A stretch of DNA of 18,896 bases from Caldifarciminota bacterium UBA3079 (GCA_002366635.1 DFBN01000124.1:5963-24858), one strand, 5' to 3'; shown: positions 7,588 through 14,314, counted from the stretch's first letter. Numbers and translations: made by a program. Notes: generated from the sequence alone by a model not told the origin.

Positions 7588-8344
7588 TTTTGCCTCCCTC
7601 TTCTGATTCTTCAGGGGTCTTGAAATTCTTCAATGGATAGTATGGCACCATATTCTCCTCAAGCCATTGCGTCGCTTTGTAAGGCGACAGACCCCAGTTG
7701 GTCGGACAGGTAGAAAGGCATTCGACAAAAGAGAAACAACGACCTTCCACCTGATACTGGAATGCCTTCTTAATGGCGCGTTTCGCCCTAATGATATGCT
7801 GAGGGGTATTAGCCGCTACCCTTTCGATAAACCCCGGGGTTCTGAGGCTTGCCAGAATCTCGCACATCCTTACCGGATACCCGATATCATCAACATCCCG
7901 TCCCCTTGGCGTGGTAGTCGTCACTTGGCCGGGCATCGTGGTCGGCGCCATCTGACCGCCGGTCATTCCGTATACCGTGTTGTTAACAAACACAACTGTG
8001 AATTTCTCACCCCGGTTAGCAGCATGGACAATCTCAGCCATCCCGATTGAAGCCAAATCACCATCACCCTGGTAGGTAAACACAATCAGGTCTGGCCTCG
8101 CCCTTTTGATGCCGGTAGCAACCGCCGGGGCCCGGCCATGCGACGCCTCCTGCATATCGCAGTTGAAGTAATTATATGAAAGCACCGAACAGCCAACCGA
8201 TGCAATACCGACCGTGCGTTCGCGCAGGTCCAGTTCGTCTAAAACCTCTGCCACAAGCCGATGGATTATGCCATGGGTACAGCCAGGGCAATAGTGCATC
8301 GGAGTCAGAGTCAAAGATTCAGGTCGCTTAAAGATAGTTTTCAT
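7577..8344 (-). CDS. 2-oxoacid:ferredoxin oxidoreductase, beta subunit (TPP-binding)
   Basis: A 255-residue TPP-binding subunit. CPGC (residues 19-22) is the start of the family's HYCPGCxHG block. The TPP/Mg2+ motif begins at GDGD (93-96), ends at NNTVYGMTGGQ (121-131) and is in the expected spacing. This subunit performs the decarboxylation half-reaction, with electrons going through iron-sulfur centres to ferredoxin. It lies 1 nt after the alpha gene and overlaps the gamma gene by 11 nt. By resemblance it belongs to the four-subunit VOR/KOR class; 2-oxoisovalerate or 2-oxoglutarate could be the substrate. Confidence 0.94.
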   Translation of the reverse strand: MKTIFKRPESLTLTPMHYCPGCTHGIIHRLVAEVLDELDLRERTVGIASVGCSVLSYNYFNCDMQEASHGRAPAVATGIKRARPDLIVFTYQGDGDLASIGMAEIVHAANRGEKFTVVFVNNTVYGMTGGQMAPTTMPGQVTTTTPRGRDVDDIGYPVRMCEILASLRTPGFIERVAANTPQHIIRAKRAIKKAFQYQVEGRCFSFVECLSTCPTNWGLSPYKATQWLEENMVPYYPLKNFKTPEESEEGGKNAD

Positions 8345-8345
8345 T

Positions 8346-9410
8346 CTATACCCCTTTCCCGGTGAGATGTTTTTTTACCGCATCGCGAATCTCTTCAGGC
8401 GTTGGCACAACACCACCGGTTCTGCCGAAGAAATAGACCGGTCGGTCGTGCCCGACAGCGAGTCTCACATCCTCGACCATCTGGCCCGTACTCATTTCGA
8501 CCGACATCAACCATTCGGCTTGCCGCGCCAGTTCCTGTATTTTCTTTTCCGGAAACGGGAAGAGCGTAATCGGCCTCAAGAGAGCAACAGTGATACCTTC
8601 CAAAACGAGCTGTTGAATCGCGGTCTTGCAGATGCGAGCGGTCGTTCCATAAGCCACCAAAAGCGCCTGATAAGGTTTGTCGGTATTGTATTCTTCATAT
8701 CTGACCTCTTCGCGTTTCATTTGCTCGTACTTGGCCACCAGTTTCATATTGAGTTTCTCTTCTTCGATAGGGTCTAGGTAAAGAGAGTTGACGACATTCC
8801 GCTTGCGTCCTTTACAACCGGTTGTCGCCCAGTCCTTTGGTGGCAATGGTGGGAACTTATGCTCTTTGAACTCAACCGGCTCCATCATCTGGCCAATCAT
8901 ACCGTCGCCGATGACGATAACCGGATTCCGGTACCGGTCAGCCCGGTCAAAAGCAAGTGGTATCAAATCAACCGCTTCCTGCACCGAAGACGGCGCAAGC
9001 ACCATACAGCGGTAATCCCCATGACCACCACCTTTAACCGCCTGGAAATAATCACACTGGGAAGGAAGGATACCACCTAATCCCGGTCCGCACCTGACAA
9101 TATTTATCAGGACAGCAGGCAGCTCGGCCGCAGCGATATATGACAACCCTTCCATCATCAGGCTTATTCCCGGACTGGATGAAGTTGTCCAGGCACGCAC
9201 TCCGGCGCCTGCGGCACCGTAAAGCATGTTCGACACCGCTACTTCGCTTTCGGCCTGCAGGAAACTGCCGCCGACATCAGGCATTCTGCGGGACAGGTAT
9301 TCGGCCACTTCACTCTGAGGCGTAATCGGGTAACAGAAATAGCACAGGCCACCCGCTCGGATTCCCGCCTCGCCGATTGCCTCGTTACCTTTCATCAAAA
9401 CCTTCGCCAT
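8346..9410 (-). CDS. vorB: 2-oxoacid:ferredoxin oxidoreductase alpha subunit, VorB-type (3-methyl-2-oxobutanoate)
   Basis: A 354-residue alpha chain. The start, MAKVLMKGNEAIGEAGIRAG, closely matches the group annotated as 3-methyl-2-oxobutanoate (2-ketoisovalerate):ferredoxin oxidoreductase VorB. Family blocks seen are YPITPQSE (residues 27-34), QAESEVAVSNMLYGAAGAG (52-70) and TSSSPGISLMMEG (76-88), followed by the C-terminal transketolase-like domain (LLRPITLFPFP). The likely reaction is a branched-chain 2-oxoacid + CoA + oxidised ferredoxin to branched acyl-CoA + CO2. A GGGGAG lies before the ATG, 3 nt after the ferredoxin-subunit stop. Names of VOR subunits differ between organisms, so the symbol is tied to the protein type, not to a universal scheme. 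Substrate is inferred from family resemblance and could include 2-oxoglutarate. Confidence 0.9.
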   Translation of the reverse strand: MAKVLMKGNEAIGEAGIRAGGLCYFCYPITPQSEVAEYLSRRMPDVGGSFLQAESEVAVSNMLYGAAGAGVRAWTTSSSPGISLMMEGLSYIAAAELPAVLINIVRCGPGLGGILPSQCDYFQAVKGGGHGDYRCMVLAPSSVQEAVDLIPLAFDRADRYRNPVIVIGDGMIGQMMEPVEFKEHKFPPLPPKDWATTGCKGRKRNVVNSLYLDPIEEEKLNMKLVAKYEQMKREEVRYEEYNTDKPYQALLVAYGTTARICKTAIQQLVLEGITVALLRPITLFPFPEKKIQELARQAEWLMSVEMSTGQMVEDVRLAVGHDRPVYFFGRTGGVVPTPEEIRDAVKKHLTGKGV

Positions 9411-9413
9411 AAT

Positions 9414-9650
9414 TTACTCCCCTCTATCCTTGTTGTCTCCAACCGCTACTTCAATCGCCACATCGGGACAAGTAATAGCGCAGAAACAGCAACCGATGCA
9501 ATCATCCGGGTTTACGACCTCTGAGTAGAAATACCCTTTGTCGTTGATTTCCTTTGACATCGCCAGCACATGTTTAGGGCAGGCGTGAACGCAAAGCTCA
9601 CACCCTTTGCAGCGATTCTTATCTATCGTTACCTGCGTTTGTCTAGCCAT
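9414..9650 (-). CDS. 2-oxoacid:ferredoxin oxidoreductase, delta subunit (2x[4Fe-4S] ferredoxin)
   Basis: A 78-residue ferredoxin-like subunit with two complete CxxCxxCxxxC(P) clusters: C14/C17/C20/C24 and C51/C54/C57/C61. It carries electrons from the TPP site to external ferredoxin. The ATG follows AAGGAG, which overlaps the stop region of the upstream ATPase gene, and the alpha gene follows 3 nt after its stop. Order delta-alpha-beta-gamma is the common order for this class of complex. Confidence 0.94.
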   Translation of the reverse strand: MARQTQVTIDKNRCKGCELCVHACPKHVLAMSKEINDKGYFYSEVVNPDDCIGCCFCAITCPDVAIEVAVGDNKDRGE

Positions 9651-9658
9651 ATCACTCC

Positions 9659-10423
9659 TTAAAGCTTGAACTTATCCTTACCTAATTTGTCGGCGGATTC
9701 CCAGGGTTTCAGCAAATGTCGGTCAAGCACCATTACCGGGTACCTGCATCCGACTGCATCAAACTCCTTAAGCAACCGCCGCTCGACTACCACGAAAGCA
9801 ATACCAACATCTGTTTCCCGACTGACCGTCTCGGCCAGTCGGATACCTTCTTCAATCGTATCCGGTGCGGTTTCATTGATAAGGTGAGAATTGACCACAA
9901 TACCAGTCACATCAAGTCCGGCAGCCCGGCCAATCTCCGCCATAAGTTTCTCAACCTGCTTTGGCGTATCGGCAAATGGCCGCCGCGAATTGAGCACGAA
10001 GAATCCACTGTAGTCATCCGCAGGAATAGCTTCAGCAAAGCTGGCTGTGGCGCGTGCACCAGCCGGGTCTCCACCCAAATCCAACACAACCAGCCCATCA
10101 GGATGCTCAACCGCACCCTTGATTTCAGGCTGAATGATAGGCAGGTCGGTATTTATCAAATTCTCACCCGGGATAAGCACATCAATTCCGTATTCTTGCA
10201 GTTCGGTCCGCACCTCACGACTCCGAAAATAGGCATTAACGACATCCAGGTCTGCGACTCTGACATGATTTCCTGCCACTGCCAAATGGATGGCGAAGTT
10301 TATCGCAACTTCTGTTTTGCCTGAACCGTAGCCACCACAAAAGCAATTAACCCGCTTGAGGCCTGAAAGAAACCGCTCTCCACCCAACCAGTGCACAGTG
10401 CTTATCTTCTGCTCATTCTGCAT
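9659..10423 (-). CDS. P-loop ATPase (SIMIBI/CobQ-MinD-like) of unknown role in the oxidoreductase operon
   Basis: A 254-residue cytosolic NTPase. Walker A is GGYGSGKT (residues 30-37). VADLDVVNAYFRSRE (~57-70) resembles the switch-I/aspartate region of MinD/CooC/CobQ-type proteins, and VVLDLGGDPAGARA (~112-125) is Walker-B-like. It has no signal peptide or membrane segment. It sits between fabH (9 nt) and the ferredoxin subunit (8 nt) on the same strand, so it is co-transcribed with both. Relatives of SIMIBI class insert metals, partition DNA or act in cofactor synthesis; here an accessory role for the oxidoreductase (cluster or complex maturation) is a guess from position. I recall similar ATPases beside such operons in other anaerobes but cannot cite a characterised one. 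Confidence 0.85.
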   Translation of the reverse strand: MQNEQKISTVHWLGGERFLSGLKRVNCFCGGYGSGKTEVAINFAIHLAVAGNHVRVADLDVVNAYFRSREVRTELQEYGIDVLIPGENLINTDLPIIQPEIKGAVEHPDGLVVLDLGGDPAGARATASFAEAIPADDYSGFFVLNSRRPFADTPKQVEKLMAEIGRAAGLDVTGIVVNSHLINETAPDTIEEGIRLAETVSRETDVGIAFVVVERRLLKEFDAVGCRYPVMVLDRHLLKPWESADKLGKDKFKL

Positions 10424-10432
10424 AAATCACTT

Positions 10433-11413
10433 CTACCAACGCAAAACCGACGCTGCCCAGGTAAACCCGGTCCCAAACGCCGTCATCACAACAATATCTC
10501 CATCCTTGATACGACCCTGCTCTCGCGCTTCATCAAGTGCTATCGGAATAGTAGCTGCCGATATGTTACCATACTTATCCACAACCACAAACATCTTCTC
10601 CCGAGGTATTCCGAGACGCGTGCGTGTCGCCTCCATTATCCTTGTATTCGCCTGGTGTGGAATGAGCAGACTTATATCACTGACATCCAACTTTGCTTCC
10701 TGAATCGCCCTCAATGCCGCACCGGCCATCATTCTGACCGCGTGCTTGAAAACCTTATCACCTTGCATATGAACGGTGTGAGCCATTTCCTTAAAGGTTT
10801 CTTCGCTGGTTGGCAGCCGCGTGCCGCCCGCAGGCTGATATAACAAAGGCGCAAGATTGCCGTCACACCCCCAGTTGGATGCAAGAACTCCACAATGGCC
10901 ATCACCAGGAACAACGACTGCCGCACCTGCACCATCTCCGAACAAGACACAAGTCGAGCGGTCCTTCCAGTCGACAACCTTTGACATAACTTCGCCGCCC
11001 ACGACAACTACCTTCTTGGCAGTACCAGCAACGATGAGATTGGTTGCAATTTCCAATGCAAAAAGGAAACCCGAGCACCCGGCGCTGACATCAAAGGACG
11101 GCATTCCCGATATACCGAGCCGCTTCTGGACCCAGCAAGCGGTCGCCGGATAGACAGTATCTGGCGTTGATGTCGCTACGATTATAGCATCAAGCTCAGC
11201 CGGTTTCACACCGGCCTGCTTGCACGCCTTAAGCAATGCCTCTGCAACCAAGTCAGAAGTAGCGGTTTTCTCATCGGCAATGCGGCGCTCTCTGATTCCG
11301 GTCCGCGAAACAATCCACTCGTTTGATGTATCCACCATCTTTTCCAAATCGAAATTCGTTAACATCCGCTCCGGAAGGGCGCGACCGGTCCCGACAATTT
11401 TGATACTCTTCAT
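10433..11413 (-). CDS. fabH: 3-oxoacyl-ACP synthase III
   Basis: A 326-residue initiating condensing enzyme of type II fatty acid synthesis: an acyl-CoA primer plus malonyl-ACP gives 3-oxoacyl-ACP. The Cys-His-Asn triad is intact: C113 in SAGCSGF, H253 in IPHQAN, N283 in YGNIS. N-terminal NEWIVSRTGIRERR is a FabH signature. Start: ATG at 11413 (MKSIKIVGTG). A GTG at 11434 is also in frame but lies between the -35 and -10 boxes of the predicted promoter, so it would not be transcribed. No Shine-Dalgarno is visible before the ATG, in keeping with a nearly leaderless mRNA. It heads an operon with an ATPase and a branched-chain 2-oxoacid oxidoreductase, which suggests a FabH that uses branched acyl-CoA primers. 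fabD, fabG and acpP are not in view. Confidence 0.95.
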   Translation of the reverse strand: MKSIKIVGTGRALPERMLTNFDLEKMVDTSNEWIVSRTGIRERRIADEKTATSDLVAEALLKACKQAGVKPAELDAIIVATSTPDTVYPATACWVQKRLGISGMPSFDVSAGCSGFLFALEIATNLIVAGTAKKVVVVGGEVMSKVVDWKDRSTCVLFGDGAGAAVVVPGDGHCGVLASNWGCDGNLAPLLYQPAGGTRLPTSEETFKEMAHTVHMQGDKVFKHAVRMMAGAALRAIQEAKLDVSDISLLIPHQANTRIMEATRTRLGIPREKMFVVVDKYGNISAATIPIALDEAREQGRIKDGDIVVMTAFGTGFTWAASVLRW

Positions 11414-11422
11414 AAGTCTGAA

Positions 11423-11451
11423 GGTATACTGCACTGTATCCTCAAAGTCAA
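11423..11451 (-). promoter_or_regulatory. Promoter of the fabH-ATPase-oxidoreductase-htrA operon
   Basis: On the minus strand, TTGACT (11446-11451) and TATACC (11423-11428) are 17 bp apart. The -10 box ends 9 nt before the fabH ATG, so the expected start of transcription (about 11416) leaves a leader of only about 3 nt. An imperfect inverted repeat, GGATAC-N6-GTATACC, spans 11423-11441 and covers the -10 box, a possible operator. No other promoter of this quality is visible between here and htrA. Confidence 0.55.
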
Positions 11452-11480
11452 GTGCCTTTCTTCACTTGCTCGAATAGTCT

Positions 11481-12497
11481 TCAGAATAAGGCAAGTGCCT
11501 TCTGGAGAAAACGAACAGCCTGTTCGTTCAGCCCTTTACACTCACGCAATAGCCGGGCGGCAGGTTTCGCACTAATCCGGTCTGAGGTATCACCCTTTGG
11601 CAAAGGGAACATCTTCTTGAGCCGTTCCAGGTTCAAAGACGACCGCCAGAACCATTCGGCCGCATTATCAAGCGCCAAAGCGGCCTTGGGGTAACGCTTT
11701 GCCAGCCTTCGACAGAAACCCGAGGCCAGCATCTGCATTTCCCAATAGCAGTGAACATTGTAAGCGTTACCGAAAACCTCGGCCTTTCCTGCTTCAATCA
11801 GTTCGGCCCAAACTTCAAATGCATTTGTCCCGTGGGCATAATCCGGGTCAAAACAAGCGTGCTGGTCGCGCAGGAGTTGAACAGCCCGTGCGACTGCCTT
11901 CCGTTCGGCCCTGGACTGTCCTTTCTCAATCCTATCGCCAAAGAACACCGCACCCAGCCAACCGGGCGCCTGCAGCCTGTCGTATCGAACCGGCTCTTCA
12001 GGAAATTCATCCTCTCCAAGCGGTCTTTTCCATTCCCGCTCGGTCTTGCCTTGCTGGCTACGCCGGGACCGAACCAGATAGCTATTATCACGGTACCCGT
12101 GAACAATGCTGAACTCCGGAGTGGATGTAGCACCCCACACTACACAACAGCGGCCTTTATCAATCTCATGCCGCACCCGTTCAAACAACTCCGAAATGAG
12201 TTCTTCTTCATTTGTGCCCCCCTCGTGCGCCACCATCAGAATCTCGGTTTCCATTCCCAGGGCCTGGGTTCCTTCCTCCAGCATCGTCCAATCAAATGCG
12301 GTTGGCCCGCTCGGACAGAGTTTATCGTGAATATTAACCACAAAGGCATAGCCACTCATTCCGGCCACATCTGTAAAATCGCAATCTAGCCCCCTGGATT
12401 TGAGCACGCTTGTAACTGAACCGACATAGCTGACCCATGACCACGGTGGTACCAGTTTGACCCCTGCAGAGTTCTCACCCTTCCAGTTCCGACTCAT
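11481..12497 (-). CDS. Uncharacterised protein, possibly BtrH-N/C39-peptidase-like fold
   Basis: A 338-residue cytosolic protein without signal peptide. Start: ATG at 12497, preceded by an excellent AAAGGAGG (12503-12510); the frame stays open further upstream but that extension lies inside the preceding gene. The N-terminal half (WSWVSYVGSVTSVLKSRG, residues 19-36; DVAGMSGYAFVVNIH, 43-57; CPSGPTAFDW, 61-70) resembles my memory of BtrH-type N-terminal domains, which share the papain-like C39 fold. CVVWGATSTPEFSIVHGYRD (118-137) would be the His-bearing strand. The N-terminal site where a C39 peptidase has its cysteine reads SYVGSV, so peptidase activity is doubtful. The C-terminal half (from ~195) is helical with many Arg, Lys and Ala. 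The gene follows the LytM-like lipoprotein by 13 nt and is probably co-transcribed with it. Function unknown. Confidence 0.8.
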   Translation of the reverse strand: MSRNWKGENSAGVKLVPPWSWVSYVGSVTSVLKSRGLDCDFTDVAGMSGYAFVVNIHDKLCPSGPTAFDWTMLEEGTQALGMETEILMVAHEGGTNEEELISELFERVRHEIDKGRCCVVWGATSTPEFSIVHGYRDNSYLVRSRRSQQGKTEREWKRPLGEDEFPEEPVRYDRLQAPGWLGAVFFGDRIEKGQSRAERKAVARAVQLLRDQHACFDPDYAHGTNAFEVWAELIEAGKAEVFGNAYNVHCYWEMQMLASGFCRRLAKRYPKAALALDNAAEWFWRSSLNLERLKKMFPLPKGDTSDRISAKPAARLLRECKGLNEQAVRFLQKALALF

Positions 12498-12502
12498 ATT
12501 AA

Positions 12503-12510
12503 CCTCCTTT
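12503..12510 (-). promoter_or_regulatory. Shine-Dalgarno that fixes the start of the 338-residue protein
   Basis: AAAGGAGG on the minus strand, 5 nt before the ATG at 12497 and directly after the TAG of the lipoprotein gene. It decides against the 33-codon upstream extension of the same frame. Confidence 0.8.
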
Positions 12511-13041
12511 CTACCGTGGCGCCAGCCATTTCCCCGGGTCCTCTGACTTTCCTTCTTTGCGGACTTCAAAGTGCAGCACATCACCAGCAAACGCAATCAC
12601 TTCGCCTTTTGCAACCCGGGCCCCGACCGAAACCTTGATTTCCTCAAGCTTCGAGTAAATCGAGTGCAAACGTTCTCCATGGTCCAGAATCACCGTCTTG
12701 CCGTACCCCATGAAATGGTCCGCAAAACTGACCCTGCCTGCAGCAACCGCCTTTACCGGACTGCCAGGAGCGCAGGCAATATCGAGGCCGAGGTTCTTCG
12801 TCTTTGTGCCATACTTCGGGTCAACTTTGATACCGTATGTTCCTGTTACTTTGCCGACGACGGGCCACCGGAGTCGCCCTTTGCGTTTATCAGCGATGTG
12901 AACAGGCGCAGGTTTCGGCCGTAACCGGGGATGGGTCTTCTTGTGGCCGTATCTCGGATTACTGCTGTACAATCCCGCGCACCCGGTTGCCAACAGAAAC
13001 ACCGCTATTACCAACCGTCTTATCCCAGGATGAAAGGCCAT
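12511..13041 (-). CDS. Lipoprotein with degenerate M23/LytM domain (NlpD/EnvC-like)
   Basis: A 176-residue predicted lipoprotein. MAFHPGIRRLVIAVFLLATGC ends in a lipobox-like LATG-C21; then come a basic, Pro-rich linker and a LytM domain (residues ~57-175). Family landmarks are present (GLDIACAPGSPVKAVAAGRV, GYGKTVILDHG, LHFEVR) but zinc and catalytic positions are not. HxGxDI is N83-LGLDI, the catalytic YAHL histidine is K131 in YSKL, and HxHFE is V155-LHFE. Only D87 and H157 remain. E. coli NlpD has comparable losses (NKGIDI, RLHFE) and activates an amidase rather than cutting peptidoglycan, so a similar role is likely. An alternative ATG at 13062 adds seven residues; neither has a Shine-Dalgarno. 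The tmRNA 3' end is only 31 nt before this ATG (10 nt before the alternative), so the gene may depend on read-through of the tmRNA transcript. Confidence 0.88.
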   Translation of the reverse strand: MAFHPGIRRLVIAVFLLATGCAGLYSSNPRYGHKKTHPRLRPKPAPVHIADKRKGRLRWPVVGKVTGTYGIKVDPKYGTKTKNLGLDIACAPGSPVKAVAAGRVSFADHFMGYGKTVILDHGERLHSIYSKLEEIKVSVGARVAKGEVIAFAGDVLHFEVRKEGKSEDPGKWLAPR

Positions 13042-13072
13042 GGGCAATGATTTTCTACACATGCAACGAAAA

Positions 13073-13421
13073 TGGAGGCGGCGGGAATCGAACCCGCGTC
13101 CGAAGAGTTCGGAACCTGCGCTCTACATAGTTAGTCAATCTATATCTCTCGCTCACCCTTTGGCCGATTGACAGGCAAGGATAACCCAGTCTCAGTGATA
13201 ATCCGGTAAACATCCTGAGACACAATGCCTACCTTTATCACCCTATTAGACCCTGAATCCGCGCCGGGTGAACTCGCGGTCCAAGGGGCTCCTTTTCTAG
13301 GCAGCCAATGCGTAGCTGTTATTGGCAGCTGTATTTCCTCTGACCGGATTTACGAGGCATCAGAGGAAACCTCGCTATGCACCCAGGCCCCTCAAGCACT
13401 CCGTCGAGACCCTTCGCCCCC
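13073..13421 (-). ncRNA. ssrA: Transfer-messenger RNA (tmRNA, SsrA)
   Basis: About 349 nt. The 5' end reads GGGGGCGAAGGGTCTCGACG, the tmRNA 5' consensus. The 3' end reads GGACGCGGGTTCGATTCCCG then CCGCCTCCA, with a T-arm and a 7-bp acceptor stem (GGGGGCG with CGCCTCC, one G-U). The tag frame is on the minus strand at 13297-13326: GCC AAT AAC AGC TAC GCA TTG GCT GCC TAG, encoding ANNSYALAA. This RNA rescues stalled ribosomes together with SmpB (not in the window). The base after the acceptor stem is the discriminator A, followed by TTT, so CCA is not encoded and must be added after transcription. A promoter lies upstream, and no hairpin-plus-T terminator follows. Confidence 0.97.
13297..13326 (-). 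other. tmRNA proteolysis tag reading frame (ANNSYALAA)
   Basis: Ten codons inside the tmRNA, resume codon GCC and stop TAG. The Ala-Leu-Ala-Ala ending is the typical signal for ClpXP and related proteases. Confidence 0.95.
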
Positions 13422-13462
13422 ACGTGTAGCTTTCAGGCCTGATTCGTTCCAGGTTGTTATTC

Positions 13463-13491
13463 ATTCTAGACTCAAACCAGACAATTGTCAA
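13463..13491 (-). promoter_or_regulatory. Strong sigma-70-type promoter of ssrA
   Basis: Minus strand TTGACA (13486-13491), 17-bp spacer, TAGAAT (13463-13468): 6/6 and 5/6 matches to consensus. Transcription would start near 13456, about 35 nt before the mature 5' end, giving a leader for RNase P to remove. The -35 box overlaps the TGA stop (13488-13490) of the upstream lipoprotein gene. Confidence 0.8.
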
Positions 13492-14309
13492 TAAACACGC
13501 TTTCTCAAAAGGCCGACTAGTTTAGCCAAACTCTCGCGGGCATCTGGACTGCGTCGGGCTGCAATCGGTGCTCCGACATAGAAATATTTCTCACACGGTT
13601 CGTTCACAGCGTTGACAAAACCGAAACCAGCTCCACGAACATTCCCCAAATCGCCTGGTTCAACCTCAGGGCCATATCCAGCCCATACCAGAACCGACCC
13701 GTCTCCTTCAAGCACATCCATAACATAGCTTGGGAAAACCCGTTCCGAAGGAACAATAACATAAGTATCGGTAATGGTCGTATCGAGATTGAATGAGTAA
13801 TCATCCCAGTTATAGTTCGAATCCAGAAAGTCATAGTCGCAGTAAAGGTCAATCCAGTACCACTGAACCCCTGCAGAAGATTTCCATCTCACCACCAGTG
13901 TTGATTCCATATCAAACACATAACTGTCGCCTGGTGGACTGGTCAGACAGAAATTCCCAGGCATAACCACCCTGGAAAACGCTTCTCCCCAGTAATGGGT
14001 TACACTCAGCTCGTACGGCTCATACACCCGAAAAGGCAGTGTGTCTTCGTAGCGGTAATTCGTCCAGGCGTAGTAATAAGGAGAAATGGTTTCCTGGTTG
14101 AGCTTGACAATCGGCACCATCCTCAGACCTGCATTGTCAAAGATATCAAACTGTCTGCTGTATGACACCGAACCATCGTAATACTCCATTCGATAGAGGA
14201 AACCATTTATCATCGGCTCACGGTAGTTTGGGTCGAACTGCTGCTTTTCCTGTTCACAAGCGGCCATCAGGACAAGTAACATCATGGCAAGGAAGGGGAA
14301 AAGACGCAT
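13488..14309 (-). CDS. Uncharacterised beta-rich lipoprotein
   Basis: A 273-residue predicted lipoprotein of unknown function. MRLFPFLAMMLLVLMAAC has a basic start, a hydrophobic core and a lipobox MAA-C18; Lgt encoded in this window would lipidate it. The mature part is rich in Tyr, Trp, Asp and Val with alternating strands and few helices, as in a beta-sandwich (for instance STLVVRWKSSAGVQWYWIDL, residues ~136-155). The C-terminus turns basic (ARRSPDARESLAKLVGLLRKRVY). Start: ATG at 14309, 5 nt after the dnaN stop. A TTG at 14318 overlapping that stop is also in frame but would push the signal back by three residues. It is probably co-transcribed with dnaN. No family recognised. Confidence 0.85.
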   Translation of the reverse strand: MRLFPFLAMMLLVLMAACEQEKQQFDPNYREPMINGFLYRMEYYDGSVSYSRQFDIFDNAGLRMVPIVKLNQETISPYYYAWTNYRYEDTLPFRVYEPYELSVTHYWGEAFSRVVMPGNFCLTSPPGDSYVFDMESTLVVRWKSSAGVQWYWIDLYCDYDFLDSNYNWDDYSFNLDTTITDTYVIVPSERVFPSYVMDVLEGDGSVLVWAGYGPEVEPGDLGNVRGAGFGFVNAVNEPCEKYFYVGAPIAARRSPDARESLAKLVGLLRKRVY

Positions 14310-14314
14310 AATGG

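Noticed and set aside
9419..10423. Two-[4Fe-4S] ferredoxin and P-loop ATPase as a nitrogenase-like or CO-dehydrogenase maturation pair
   Set aside because: The ferredoxin fits the delta subunit of the adjacent oxidoreductase and no nitrogenase or CODH gene is present.
11414..11434. GTG start of fabH at 11434
   Set aside because: It lies between the predicted -35 and -10 boxes and adds residues not typical of FabH.
13225..13494. 89-codon open frame on the plus strand
   Set aside because: It is antisense to the tmRNA gene and its promoter, which explain this sequence fully; no protein family resemblance.
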